Shown: positions 20,813-32,241 of the stretch, in pieces
Layout of the letters: each line of letters starts with the position of its first letter
Position numbering within the stretch: the first letter of the stretch is position 1
Source: Rhabdophis nuchalis
Taxonomy: Eukaryota > Chordata > Lepidosauria > Squamata > Natricidae
Direction: 5' to 3'
Length of the DNA: 64,000 nucleotides
Assembly: GCA_039707465.1 (NCBI GenBank)
Contig: CM077647.1
Span: forward strand, 119,290,610-119,354,609
Position numbers and translations under genes: made by a program
The notes under the pieces: model-generated
Database searches by the model: none
What the model saw: only the letters and a program-made list of their open reading frames with translations
What the model was told of the DNA's origin: nothing

Positions 20813-20890
20813 GCGTATGTATGTATGTATGTATGTATGTATGTATGTATGTATGTATGTATGTATGTGTGTATGTATGTATGTGTGTAT
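20813..20890 (+). repeat. (ATGT)n microsatellite
   Basis: About 18 TATG units with two TGTG interruptions, running into a TA tract. Confidence 0.95.
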
Positions 20891-20900
20891 ATATATATAT

Positions 20901-20968
20901 ACATTTTGTCTATATTACGTTAAAATTATATATATATATATAATTTTAACATAATATAGACAAAATGT
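20901..20968. repeat. 68-bp palindrome next to the (ATGT)n tract
   Basis: The arm 20901-20928 (acattttgtctatattacg...) is the reverse complement of 20941-20968 with one mismatch. The centre is (TA)n. It may form a cruciform. Confidence 0.85.
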
Positions 20969-21109
20969 TTTAAAAAGCAATTCCAGTCAAACTTCAGTAA
21001 CTGGTTTTAGTTGGTATTAAAGACATATTGTATAGATGTCTGAGGATTTAAACAAAATGACTGCATTTGTTGCTCTAATTAGAACATTTGAAGGGTATAA
21101 AAAAAATCA

Positions 21110-21310
21110 ATTTATTTAGGACCAGGCTAAAAATTAAGAGACATTAACTGAGTTCTAATCCTGCTTTAGGCAAGAAATCGCTGGACGACTTTGATAAATC
21201 ATTCACTCTCAGCTTTAGGAAAAAGGCAATGGCAAACCACTTTAGAAAATATTGCCAAGAAAACTATGTGGATTAATTCAGTTAGTTATGGGTAGTCAAT
21301 GCTGACTTGC
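21110..21310 (+). mobile_element. tRNA-derived SINE, diverged copy
   Basis: Shares successive blocks with the copy at 51035-51225: gagttctaatcctgctttag, ttaggaaaaaggcaatggca, aaccactttagaaaatattg, ccaagaaaactatgtgga. The tRNA-like head is mostly decayed. Confidence 0.65.
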
Positions 21311-21416
21311 GTGCGCACATACACAAATTCAATGTGAAATTGGGATTATCCCTACACACATTCAACATGTATCTCAAGATCAATGCCCAGGGTAGGACCA
21401 CATCAGTTTGCACATT

Positions 21417-22434
21417 TATTTATTTTATTTATTTATTAATTAAATTTTTATCCCGCCCTATCTCCCAAAAGAGGGACTCAGGGTGGCGCACAGGAACTTA
21501 AAAACCCACAATACAAATAGTACAAATTCTACAAAATTTACAACTATTATTAAACAATTTAACCCGTGCTAAAAAGGGACATTTAATTTAAAACCCAAAT
21601 CTAATAAAACATGGTTAGCAGTTATGCCAGGCCGGCCATACGAAAAAAATAGGTTTTTAAAGTCCGGCAGAAGAGGCGAAGATCGGTGATAGTCCGGAGG
21701 TCTGGGGGGAGGTCATTCCAAAGGGCGGGACCTGCCACAGAGAAGGCTCTTCCCCGGGCGTCGCTAGCCGGCATTGTCCAGCGGACGGCACCCTAAGGAG
21801 ACCCTCCCTGTGGGAGCAGACAGGTCGAGTGGAGGTATGCGGTAGAAGGCGGTCCTGCAAGTAACCAGGCCCACTGCCATGGAGTGCTTTAAAGATGGTC
21901 ACTAAGACCTTGAAACGCACCTGGAAGGCTACCGGCAACCAGTGCAGCTCGCGCAGGAGAAGTGTTACATGGGAGTATTTTGAAACTCCCAAAATCCCCC
22001 GTGCGGCCGCATTCTGCACCAACTGGAGCCTCCGAGTGCATCTCAAGGGCAGCCCCATGTAGAGAGCATTACAGCAGTCCAGGCGCGAAATGACAAGAGT
22101 TTGAGTGACTGTCTGTAAGGCGCCACGATCCCGAAAGGGGCGCAACTGGCATATCAGTTACACCTGATAGAAGGCCCCCCTGGCCACGGCCGTCAGATGT
22201 TCATCTAAGGACAGCCGGGAATCCAGGAGGACACCCAAGTTGCGAGCCCTTTCTGCGGGGGCTAGCTGTTCCCCCCCCCCCCCCATAGCCAGAGATGGAA
22301 CTAACTGGCTATGTCGCAGCGCCGGAAACCACAGCTTGGAGGGGTTGAGTCGGAGTCCGTTCCTCCCCATCCAGGCCCGCACGGCCTCCAAACACCGGGA
22401 CATCACATCGGCGGCATCGTTGGGGTGGTCCACT
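21417..22434 (-). mobile_element. CR1/L2-type LINE, 3' third
   Basis: The left end carries the (ATTT)n-like tail, then tatcccgccctatctccc and gggactcagggtggcgcaca. The minus strand then encodes the C-terminal region in two frames (21657-22145 and 22158-22433) with LQLVQNAAARGI, LHWLPVAFQVRFK, NLGVLLDSRLSL and MDHPNDAADVMSRCLEAVR. A frameshift lies near 22150 and a C-run near 22270. The copy is 5'-truncated at about 22434. Confidence 0.85.
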
Positions 22435-22790
22435 TGTCATTATACTGGTATACTATACACTGGTATACTGGTCAGATTACTGTTGTACTGGTAGACTCCT
22501 AACAGTGTGGTTGAATGAGTAAACTTTTATTCATGATCTGGCTCAGGAAATTGGGCCAAGAAAATTCTTCTAACAGTTTGGCAGATTAAGTCCAAGCATT
22601 CCCTCCATTCAATTAAAACCATCTTCTGGTTGCTTCTCGATAATCCTATGTTTAGCTGGCTATTTTACTGTTTAAGTTACCTTAACCTTTAGGAAGGAAG
22701 GAAGGAAGGAATACAAACGTTTTGAGCAAACCCACAATTTGCCAGATGGCAAGGAAATACACTACCAATAGTTAAGAGGATCACATATTT
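22435..22790. other. Intergenic, short ctggtatac repeats and (GGAA)n
   Basis: Near 22440-22495 the motif ctggtatac/tactggt recurs several times. A (GGAA)4 tract lies near 22692-22710. No gene is seen. Confidence 0.5.
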
Positions 22791-23490
22791 TTCTCCCAAC
22801 TGAGGCGGACAGCTGCTTTCTATCCCGTCCCCCCTCCGTACCGGAGCAACTCGCTAACGCCCCCCACCCCCCTCCAAAACCGCCTGGCCTATAAGGGGAC
22901 TGGGTGTTCGCCCTCTCCTTTCCTCGGCTGTGATCCTTACGTAATTGCAAGAGAATTCCGCCAGAGGGCGGTGTATCTGGGCCTCCCGTGCACGAGGGGT
23001 TTTAGAGCAACCCACTCCTGGGGTAAATCCAGCCTTAGCGTGACTCTCCCTGCCTCCCTCTCCCCACTTGCCAGTCTACCTCTTTCCCCAAAGGCCCCTC
23101 CTAATCCCTCGCTCCTCGCCGCGGGAGGCCCTAAGCTGTCTTTTCAGGCTCTTTCCTCAGCGCGCTCTGGCTCTCGGCTCTTTCAATGCCGCTCCCTGGC
23201 AGGAGACGTGTTGGACAAGTGGAGGGATCCGTCCCCCGCCAGCAAGGTCAAGGTGCGCTTAAAGGCAGCTTCTTCTCTCGACTGGGCGGCGGGCGCCGAC
23301 GGGCCAGCTTTGAAGAAGCGCAGGAACAATGCTAAGGTTTGTTCCCATCGCCACTACCAGCTTTTCTACACTTTCACGCTCAAGTTGCTCGGGAAAGGAG
23401 ACCAGCCTCCTGGCCCCCAGATGGGCCACCAAGTTGTCTCCCCCGGAGGATATTGTGCTGGTTTTCTGGGGAAAGTCTTTTGCCCCTACT
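22791..23490 (+). promoter_or_regulatory. GC/CpG-rich candidate regulatory region or first exon
   Basis: This tract is much richer in G, C and CpG than its surroundings. It contains a TATA-like cctataagg (22888-22896), a perfect D-box/PAR-bZIP palindrome TTACGTAA (22937-22944) and a CTCF-like ccgccagagggcggtg (about 22959-22974). A reading frame from about 22971 to 23492 has no ATG at its start and no recognised domain. A donor-like aag/gtttgt lies at about 23335-23340. I see no gene identity. The tract could be a CpG-island promoter of an unrecognised gene or an isolated element. Confidence 0.4.
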
Positions 23491-24731
23491 AATTTTTTTT
23501 TAGCAGTGAGTACTGGTGGCTACCACCAGCCTTTTGTTCTCTGCACATTTAACAGCTGGCTAAAATCTCTTGACTTGGAAATAAAGTGATGAGAAAACCT
23601 TGTGGTGCTAGGAGAGCTCCTAAGTTTGCAATACAGGAAAAAAGGTATAGCTTTTTCAGGAGACAGAGAGAGATATCATTTTTTTGTGACAGCCTCAAAG
23701 TCTTGGAAATCCTCTATCCCATAACTAGATTAAGGCTTGCATGCTATGACTGAACCAGACAACAGCCGAAAAGAACCCCCCCCCCCCAACTAACAATTCA
23801 TGGTGGGTTTTCTGTTTAATAAGAACAACAGTCACAAAAATACAATCAAACTGTCTGCAACTCCCCTCCCCCCAGCCCCATAATAACAAAAAGCTTCAGG
23901 AATCATCTTTGTTATGTAGCTACCTATTAAGTCTATTACAACCATCAGAAAAGTTGGTGGCACATTAAATTTGACACATGTCTAGAAGCATTCCACAATA
24001 TTTTTGTGACATATTTCAAGTGTGAAAGGCTTCTCACATAGCAATCCATGTGCAACAAATTTGTTAAGCAGATTGCTATTTTCTGTGCCACAGTTTGGGA
24101 TGAAGGAGTTAGCCTGAGTGAGAGAGATATTGAGACCTCTGTAACCATCTTGTTCCCACCTGCAACTTCTTGGGAGTTGATGTTGCTCTCCTTGTAGAGG
24201 ACATAACTCATCCTGACTGAGAAGAAGACACAAGATAAATTGTCACCATTGCACTGTCATTTCAACAGGACAAGAATTTGCATTGTTGCTGCATTTCCTT
24301 GTAAATACGAATCCTGCAGCTTTAGAATGAAGAGAGTAAAAAGAAAGCAAAGTGTTGGGGAAATTTGGATTTTGAAGAAGACAATAATAATAGTTATGGT
24401 TGTAATTTAAATGTTACAATATAGTTCAGTAGTAATAACAGTTACATGTTAATAACAAGAAAATGTGAATATTCAGTTTTAGCTTACCTTCTTTTATGTC
24501 CAGAGTTTCCATGAAGATCAGAGATTCCAAAGGCTACAAAAGCTTTAGCTACGAAAATCACTCCAAAAATTACTGCACCACTACCCTGGTTTTTTATATG
24601 ATGGGAAAATATTAAATACGGAGAGTAGCTAATTAAAATCAAAGTTAATTTTTGCCTCGGTTTTGGAGTATTGTTTCTTATATACCATTCAAGTGCAACT
24701 CTCCTTCCCATATTTTACTCCCTCCTTATAC
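23491..24731. other. Intergenic sequence, one candidate conserved AT-rich block
   Basis: Contains C-runs near 23780 and 23860. At about 24540-24680 a stretch rich in homeodomain-like TAATTAG/AATTAA motifs has the look of a conserved non-coding element. Frames on the minus strand (23945-24233, 24484-24711) are not recognisable proteins. Confidence 0.35.
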
Positions 24732-25073
24732 AAATAGTCCTTGACTTATGACCACATTTGGAATTAGATTTTCTGACATTAAGCAATGCAGTTGCAAGGT
24801 AAGTCACACCTGATTTTAGAACCTATTTAACCTCTGTTGTCAGGCAAATCACATGGTTTGTTAATACATTTGGATTCCCTTATTGCCATTTGCCATTGAT
24901 TGTCAGAAGCCCCCTGGAAAGATTGCAAATAGTGATCATGTGACCCCCAGAATACTGCAACTATTGTAAGTGCATGCCGGTTTCCAAGCACTGAATTTTG
25001 ATCACATAATCGCAGGGATGATGTGATTGTCTGATGGTCATTAAACAAATGCTTGTAAGCCATGGACTATCTG
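24732..25073. mobile_element. 'tagtcctcgacttac' MITE family copy
   Basis: Starts atagtccttgacttatgacc and ends gtaagccatggactat, inverted termini. Contains ttgccattgattgtcagaag, gtgatcatgtgacccc and gaattttgatcacataatcg, as in the other copies. Confidence 0.75.
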
Positions 25074-25112
25074 CATTGTGAGTCTTTTTCAGAACAAAAT
25101 GTACATTTAGTC

Positions 25113-25346
25113 CAGGGGTGGGTTCCAGCTGCTGCTACTGCCGTTTTGCTCAGGGCCGCACTTTACACACGCACTTGATGCATGCTGCATGCGCAGTACA
25201 AAAAATGCTTATGCGCATGCGCATAAGCAAAAAAAACAAGATGGTGGCACCTATGGTACTGCCGAGAGAACCGGTTTGGAGGCGTGGCAGGCCAGGTTAC
25301 TACCTACTCGGCCAAACTGGTACAAACCAGTAGGAATCCACCTCTG
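25113..25346. mobile_element. hAT MITE (caggggtggg...ccacctctg) with perfect 8-bp duplication
   Basis: Termini caggggtgggttcc and ggaatccacctctg are inverted repeats. The 8-bp duplication atttagtc lies at 25105-25112 and 25347-25354. A palindromic gcttatgcgcatgcgcataagc sits near the centre (about 25208-25229). It belongs to the same super-group as 27781 and 36939. Confidence 0.9.
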
Positions 25347-25354
25347 ATTTAGTC

Positions 25355-26664
25355 TAATTAAACCCATGATAGATATAATTATGTTGTAGATATTAATTGA
25401 CCTTGGTTATTGGGATAAAATCACTGACCAGTAGAGCCGGATAAGTAAGCAATGATTGCAGAATTTGTTCATTTTGAATACTCTAAGATTGCTATCAGCT
25501 TGGAAAGTAATTCAACTTTTCTTCCACTGTATGTGTAATTAAACAAAAAGAAGCAATTAAAACACTGAGTTGGATGCATGTGCACTAAGTAGGTAAACTT
25601 GTTAAGAAATTGACTCCTTTGACCTTTCTTTCCCAATCCAGTTCCATCGTTTCTTGCTAAATGAGGTAAGGTGGGAGGAAGATATGGGAAAATCCACTTC
25701 AGCCAACATGAGCATAAAAAGAGTTGAAAGTTGGAAGCAACTTATTATTCAGCATAAATGTTTATGAACACCTGGTGTGATGTGGTGGATCTATTATATT
25801 GTGGAAATATATATCCTCTTTGGCTCCACTTATTTCCACCAATTTTTAAATGAAAGCAAACTCAGATGCCTATGCTTGCCTTCGACTTTATTACCACTTA
25901 GAGGATGAAGTGAACACATGACACTGTAAACACAGAGGTGCCTGGTGAATTGTAGCAGCTGTAATTTCAAAAAAGCTAGAGAACACAAGATGAGGAACGC
26001 TGCATTTGGATTACTACCTCTTCTGGGTATCCAAGCCTCTTCTACAATTCTACAAAGGCCATCTGAGCGCATCTAAGGTTCTTAAATTCAAATAATATTG
26101 GGTTGGGTTAGGATATCTTATGGATCCCTATTCTTTATGAATACGGCAAGCCCAATCTATGAATTGTGAGAACTCTTGCTGATGGTAAGAAACAGACTAC
26201 AAATGTGAAATACATTCGATATTTCACATTTCGTAATTATGTGATTTTCTACCCCAGCCCAGCTTTACTGGATTGATGATGCCAAGAATGTAATGGTAGT
26301 TCAGCCTCTCCCATTGATTTCCATAGCAATGATCCTCTTTTTTTCTTTGGCGGGCAGCACTTAGTCAGGCCTTTTGTAGCTGGTTTTAATTAAAAGACTC
26401 TTAAGTGTGAGACAAAAGCAAAGCTGAAGGGGTATGTGCAGGAATAAAATATCAGGAGAAAGAGTCTTCCTCTAGTAGCATGCAAGCACTAACACCCCCT
26501 CCCAAATCTCCAGGCATCAATGCTAAAACCCTGAGCAAGAGGGAGCATTCCCAGATCTTTTAAGAGTAATTTTGGAAAGTGGACACTGAGTAGAGAGCCT
26601 GGCTATGTGGCCATGAAAAAGAAAGTAAAGAAGTTGTGCTTTGAGGTACATCTTCCCCTTAACA
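25355..26664. other. Intergenic sequence, possible conserved non-coding elements
   Basis: No gene is recognised. The block around 26340-26430 (gtagctggttttaattaaaa and flanks) has a low-repeat, CNE-like character, but this cannot be tested here. Confidence 0.35.
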
Positions 26665-26672
26665 ACCTAACC

Positions 26673-26797
26673 CAGGGGTGTCAAACTCGCAACGAACATT
26701 GTCATATAATGTATTGCAACTTTTTCCTCCTTTGCTAAACTGGGTGTGAGTGTGGCCAGCATTTGATACATCTGGCCCACCAAGTTTGACACCCCTG
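26673..26797. mobile_element. hAT MITE ('caggggtgtcaaact' family), 125 bp
   Basis: Ends caggggtgtcaaactcg and agtttgacacccctg are inverted repeats. Flanks acctaacc (26665-26672) and acctaaac (26798-26805) are an 8-bp duplication with one change. Related copy at 61689-61819. Confidence 0.85.
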
Positions 26798-26805
26798 ACC
26801 TAAAC

Positions 26806-27772
26806 CACTGCTGCATAATTGAACAGCTCTTTTATTGTGCAGGAATCTAGGCAGGAGGCCCTTTCAAAATAAGAAATAAGTTACCTGCCTTTAAAATTGC
26901 ATATTGTCTGGGAGCAACATACCAAACCACCTACATTAATATACAAGTAATATACAGTGTGGGTTCAACAACACGATAAAATTCACTTTTACTGTATCAC
27001 CTCTTGGAAAACAAAAAAAATATGGGCAATCTTCATTTTCTCACTTCCTCTCTCTAATAATGGAGCTCATTTCCCTATATATTTCTTTTGTCTGTGGCAT
27101 GATTTAGCAAAGCTAAGCATATTAAAGTTTGGCTAATCAAAATATGATTATGCATAACTATTTGTTAGAATTTATATATTATTCAAGAGACTCTTAGGAT
27201 TTGCCTGCCCTTTTACAGTAAGAAAGCTACAAACAAGCTGAAAACAATGCAAAATTATAATAATCCCAGGGCCAGAGGAATGGTTAAAACTTTATATTAA
27301 AAAATCCAAGTAAAAGTGGGGAGGGGGCTTGTATTCTACACTCAAAATTCTTTGAAGGAGGCATGTTTTAAAGACTTTTTAAAAAACTAACAAAAAAGCA
27401 ACAGGATCTGCGATCCATCTAAGTTGAAGAGTATGCTTTTGCTAAGAAGATGATCTGCAACAGACAACGCTTGTTCTGTTATTCCATTGAAGCCAATGAG
27501 TTTACAAATGACATTGTTGTAGTTTATGTCACACTTTTAGTTTAGATTATGCAATAGCTTTCGCTGGCTATTTATTATTCAAATGTTACCCAACTAGTTG
27601 TAGGTGATTAGAATAGAACACAATTATAGTACAGTAGAATATAACAAAACCACAAAATGTAATCCTCCTTTACATGTGCACCTATTTCTAAGTTCATGAG
27701 CCAAGCAAATTTATGGTTACAGCAAGCTGGCTTTCTGCATATGCTCCTGTAACATCCACACAATTTAATTCG
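26806..27772. other. Intergenic sequence, candidate conserved non-coding element
   Basis: The stretch 27040-27260, with clustered homeobox/octamer-like motifs (ttggctaatcaaaatatgat, tatgcataac), has no repeat signature and could be a conserved enhancer. No gene is seen. Confidence 0.3.
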
Positions 27773-27780
27773 GATCTAAT

Positions 27781-28067
27781 CAGTGGTGGGATGCAAAAAT
27801 TTTTAGTACCGGTTCTGTGGGTATGGTTTGGTGGGCGTGGCTTGGTGGGTGTAGCAGGAAAAGGAAACTAAAATCTCCATTCCCTCCCCACTCCAGGGGA
27901 AGATTACTGCAGAATCCCCATTTCCTCCCGATCAGCTGGGACTCGGGAAGCAGAGAATAGATGGGGACAGGCCAGTCAGAGGTGATATTTACTGGTTCTC
28001 TGAACTACTCAAAATTTCCGCTACCGGTTCTCCAGAACTAGTCAGAACCTGCTGAATACCACCTCTG
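27781..28067. mobile_element. hAT MITE ('cagtggtggg...accggttctg' family), complete
   Basis: Starts cagtggtgggatgcaaa, ends gaataccacctctg. A perfect 8-bp duplication gatctaat lies at 27773-27780 and 28068-28075. The interior has gtaccggttctgtggg and gctaccggttctccagaac, which recur at 30360-30638 and 36939-37482. Confidence 0.9.
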
Positions 28068-28659
28068 GATCTAATGCACTTCCATTATAATATTTGAAGA
28101 AAACAAACTCCTTTACCCCAGCAACATTAATGGCGCCATCCCCATGTTCCAGAAACACCAGCAAAACCAATTATCCATCTATAACCATGCACTGATAAAT
28201 CCTTTGTCCTAGCAGGGAAGCACATGAGGATAGATATTTCACATCGCTCACAGGAACTCAAAAGATACATTGTGAGTGCCATAATAATTTTAGCTGTAAA
28301 CAATTCATGTGGTGCAATTTGGATTCCCACCTTAATTTGGATAATTTTCTCCTACCCACAAAAATATCTCTTCTGCCTTGTTCTATTCCATATTGAGCAG
28401 GAGAATTTATATTTTCACAAAGTTTATATCAGTACCAGAAAAATCAGCTATGATAAGCTTGATCTCAGCAGAATTTACTATGTATCAGGCCTCAGAATAG
28501 ATTCTAGGATGTTTTGTTAGACCAAAGAATGTCTTAACTCCTATACGTTTATTGTTTTTCCAGTAACACTTTATTCACAACTATAGATAATTAAAAATGG
28601 CAGATATTATCAGACAGCTCATAGGCTTAAAAACATTCAAGATATTTTTAAAACAAAAA

Positions 28660-28900
28660 TTTATTTATTTATTTATTTTGGTTTGGCAAGCATGTATGAG
28701 AAAACAAGCATAAGTATATATAACGTATAAGTATAAGCAGATATATGTATATACACAAGAAATAAGTAGAAATAAATGGGAACAGTAGGGCAGGGATCGT
28801 AGGTATGCTGTTGCGCTTACGCATGCCCCCTTACAAACCTCTTAGGAATGGGGTGAGGTCTACGGTAGACTGTTTAAGGTATGGTAACAAGAAAAGAGCT
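28660..28900 (-). mobile_element. Unclassified LINE-like 3' fragment with (ATTT)n tail
   Basis: An (ATTT)n tract (28664-28679) is followed by ggtttggcaagcatgtatga and later gcatgccccc, ttacaaacctcttaggaatg and gggtgaggtctacggtaga. The sequence has the form of a widespread squamate repeat ending in a TTTA microsatellite. I cannot name its clade. Confidence 0.45.
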
Positions 28901-28929
28901 GGAAAAGATTTTAAAGCTCACGCTCATCT

Positions 28930-29035
28930 ACCATAAGCATCATGTACAGATGAAAGTGCTAGACTTGGAACAGAGAGACAGGTTCAAATCCACCCTCAGC
29001 CATGAAAGCTCACTTGAGACTTTCTAAAGATTACT
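28930..29035 (+). mobile_element. tRNA-derived SINE head
   Basis: Contains aagtgctagacttggaa followed by acaggttcaaatccaccctc, a good B box (GGTTCAAATCC), and ccatgaaagctcacttgaga, the typical SINE body start. The 3' part is missing or decayed. Confidence 0.6.
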
Positions 29036-30055
29036 ACATAAATCTAACAAAGAGTGAAATTTTGTGTGTGACGTACATGCAGATGAAGATCCCAAAGCAA
29101 AAGTTATGGTGTTGAATGCTCCTCTCTAAGAGACTGCCCATCGCTATGCCTTCTTCCAGAGTACTCCAATTCTCTCTCCTAAATATCTGAACTCCAACGT
29201 CCTTCTAACAGTAAGTTGACAGTCTTTCTTTGATGCACTATTTTGGGTCTTCTCTCCCATCAAATTCCTACCTTGTATCCCTGTTTTAGTAAATCGTGAG
29301 CTTCCCTCAGCAAGCAGTTACTCCCATCGTGAGTGTTACTTTTCATCACAGATTTCAGGAGAGGAATGGAGAGAAGCACAGTGGTCAGGAGAAAAGTGGT
29401 TCCCTCCCTCCCCCTACTGATTACTTACAGTGTTGAGTAATCAAAGCCCAACATTCAAATCTTGATTCCCAGGTTTGTGTCTAACAAGCTACCTAGAAAA
29501 CTGATGCAGAATGATTGAGAAAGGTAAAGACAGGGTAGAGTACAGAGAATAGGAAAGCTAGTTGGTGTTGCTACCCTCAGGGTGGGGAATAGAGTACAGC
29601 TAATTATTTCCATGTAGCAAATCTCCTACACAGGATAAAAATTTGTCATAGCAGCCCAGAAGATTCTCCAACCTTATAAATAGCTGTCCCCTTTGGCATT
29701 TTGTCACATGCAAACGTGAAGGGCTGGTAGTATGTGGAAGGAAAAGGAAACAGCGCCCAGACTGGCTCAACAAGCCTAAAGCCCACCTGCAGTCTCTTTT
29801 AAACTTCTCTTTTTGTAGTATCACGTTCCTTAGGAGAGTTAAAATAGTTTCTGACCGTCCCAGCAGCTGGGCATACTTTGCCAAAATCTATAGCAGGCTG
29901 GATTGCTTGCGTACTCTATGACTGCAGTTCTCAGAGCAAACTGAATTCCTCAAACATGCACACCATACTATCATGAGGTCCAGGCAGATTCTGATAACAT
30001 GTACTTGCTCATCAGAAGGTTTGTAGCTCCAGTCTTCACTCAATCTACTTTCAGT
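29036..30055. other. Intergenic sequence, nothing recognised
   Basis: Mixed-composition DNA. Minus-strand frames (29600-29884, 29888-30091) have no recognisable domain. Confidence 0.45.
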
Positions 30056-30063
30056 TTTTAGAC

Positions 30064-30230
30064 CAGGTTTCTTTTTCTCCAAATTTGGCAACTTTGAAAT
30101 GGATGGACTTTAACTCCCAGAATTCCCCAGCCAACACGCTAGGGCCCCCAACATTCCCTAGCATGCTGATTAGGGAATTCTGAAAGTTAGAATTCATCCA
30201 TCTTAATGTTGACAAATTGGAGAAACACTG
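30064..30230. mobile_element. hAT MITE ('cagtgtttctcaacc' family), older copy
   Basis: Ends caggtttctttttctccaaa and ttggagaaacactg are inverted repeats. The flanks ttttagac and ggttagac agree at six of eight positions. It contains aactcccagaattccccagc, as at 45927-46062. A half copy follows at about 30270-30355, and another half copy lies near 37885-37970. Confidence 0.75.
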
Positions 30231-30359
30231 GGTTAGACTGAGGGAATCATACCCAGTTCTGTCCTCAGCATTCAGGTGGCATGCTGGCTAGGAAATTTTG
30301 GGATTTGAAATCTACCCATCTTAAAGTTGCCAAATTTAAACTGACAAAATAATACCCAG

Positions 30360-30638
30360 CTCTCTGTGGGCATGGCTTGGTGGGCGTGGCATGGCTTGGT
30401 GGGACCTGGCTTAGTGGATGTGGCAGGGGAAAGATACTGCAAAATCCTCATTCCCTCCCCACTCCAGGGGAAGGTTACTGCAAAATCCCCATTCCCTCCC
30501 AATCAGCTGGGACTCGAGAGGCAGAGAATAGATGGGGCAGGGCCAGTCAGAGGCGGTATTTACTGGTTCTCCAAACTACTCAACATTTCCGCTACCAGTT
30601 CTCCAGAACTGGTCAGAACCTACTGAATACCACCTCTG
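30360..30638. mobile_element. hAT MITE ('accggttctg' family), left end missing
   Basis: Shares tgtgggcatggcttggtggg, cagctgggactcgagaggca, gaatagatgggg and the right terminus gaataccacctctg with 27781-28067. The left terminus is lost at a junction with a half MITE. Confidence 0.75.
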
Positions 30639-31266
30639 GATCGCTCCCTTCTATTGTCCACGCATTCACTAATTGAATGTGTAGCTCATTAAGTGCACAT
30701 GAGGAACAATATCTCAGGGTGGAGAAGACCATGGGGAGGCCTAGTGATGGAACAGGCCACCTGCTTCAGACCACCCAAGGCTTCCCACGACCCTCTCAGA
30801 TACCTCATTCTCCCTCCCCTGTGGTCCCCATAATTGCTCCCCCACAACCTGCTGCGCCAGGTCATTTACCTTGTGAAGATCTGTCTTCTCTTCAGCCTCT
30901 CTGTTTGCTGGCCTGCTCCTGATGAGTGGTGGGAGCAGAGGGAGAGCAGGACGAGCACTCTCTTCTCAGCTTCTCTGATTCACCGAGGCTACCTGCCACT
31001 TCTGGAGTGGCGGCCAGCCTCTGTGAGTCTCCTCCAAAGGCTTCCAGGGTTGGCATGGAAAAGTGTTTGCACACGGAAGGGAGGTTTAGGGCAGCAAAAT
31101 CACATTGCTTCATGTCTCCTGTTGGTGTGCAAACACTTTTCGTGCACAGACTGGAACCTTCTGGATACCCTAATCTTGCAAGACTTCAGGCATCCATTCT
31201 CTGCAAAAGCGGATGGGTGCCTGAAGTCACAAGAGATCATGGCCCCCAGGAGCTTTTGGCCTCTGG
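30639..31266. other. Intergenic sequence with a short inverted repeat
   Basis: The motif gaaaagtgtttgcacac (about 31058) and its complement gtgtgcaaacacttttc (about 31126) form a stem-loop. Overlapping frames in all directions (30834-31426) have no recognisable protein. Confidence 0.4.
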
Positions 31267-31897
31267 CCAAAAAGTGTTTATGTGCCTATGTGGCACCGAT
31301 TCAAAATCCCTATGGGACTTGAGGAAGCCTTTGCTGAAAAGAATGGAGCCTCCGGAGAGAATGTGTGTTGCTCCAGGGCTCCGCTTTTGCCAGGAAAGGC
31401 CTTTTCTTCAAGCTCTATGGCAGTGATGGCGAACTTTTTCAGCACCAAGTGCCATACATTTTGCATGGTACGAGTGCTGAAAAGAGAGCACTTTGCGCAT
31501 GCTTTGCGTGTGTTCATCTGGGCTGTGACTAAGAAAAGGAGCTGCCCAAGGGGCATGTGCATGCTGGAAAATGTATATCTGGTTTCCGGTGCGCATGCAG
31601 CAAGTCTTCTGATTACTGTTGTGCATGCACACTTGTTGATCAACTGGCCGATGTGCAAGCTCACCCTGGAAAACGGAAGATCAGCTTTTCCAATTTCCGG
31701 CAGTGCTGTATGCACAAATGCCAGCTGATCGTTGCGTGCGCATGCGCAGCAGAAACCTGGAAGAGGAACACTTGACACTCTGTGTACCAGCCAACATGAC
31801 TCCATGTGCCACTTTGGGCATTTGTGCCATAGGTTCGCCATCACGGCCCTATGGGGTTCTTTGAACTGGTGTCCCATAGGCACATAACACTTTTTGG
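31267..31897. repeat. 24-bp inverted repeats enclosing a hAT MITE
   Basis: 31267-31290 (ccaaaaagtgtttatgtgcc...) is the inverse complement of 31875-31897 with one indel. The enclosed MITE at 31421-31846 inserted between them. Confidence 0.7.
31421..31846. mobile_element. hAT MITE ('cagtgatggcgaac' family)
   Basis: Left end cagtgatggcgaac, right end gttcgccatcacgg, inverted. The flanks ctctatgg (31413-31420) and ccctatgg (31847-31854) form an 8-bp duplication with one change. The interior is rich in gcgcatgc/gcatgcgc palindromes. A longer relative lies at 32242-33208. Confidence 0.85.
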
Positions 31898-32241
31898 GCA
31901 TTCTTCAATCACCAAAACAGGCCAAGAAAACCAAGGCTCTCTAAATCATTGCAAGTTGAATATCCACAGGCCTAGTACCTATGGAGACCCAGCGTAGGGA
32001 GTGGAATAGGCAGGGTGAATGTTGCAATGCCTCTGTTGTCGTTCGTAAGGGCAAACAACTACTGTGGTGATGCAACATTTGTCATTTCAGGACTTATTCA
32101 TCAACACTAGAGGGCACATCATGTAACTTCGAACGTTCGCTAAGGGAACGTTTGTAACTCGGAGATTAGGTGTACTTTGCACACAACGGACAATGTAATC
32201 TGTTCTGTTCTATTCAAATTGAAAATTATTGGTTGCCCATC

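Noticed and set aside
20813..20890. Regular short repeats considered as a CRISPR array
   Set aside because: Four-base microsatellite without spacers, in a vertebrate genome.
22971..23492. 173-codon frame in the GC-rich tract
   Set aside because: It begins at GTG, has a low-complexity Ser/Pro/Leu composition and no recognised domain. Kept only as a regulatory or first-exon candidate.
24484..24711. 75-codon minus-strand frame with a hydrophobic stretch
   Set aside because: No recognisable domain, and it lies in AT-rich DNA better explained as non-coding.
30834..31901. Overlapping frames of 148-207 codons on both strands
   Set aside because: They cross MITE borders and inverted repeats, and no frame has protein-like conservation or a domain.
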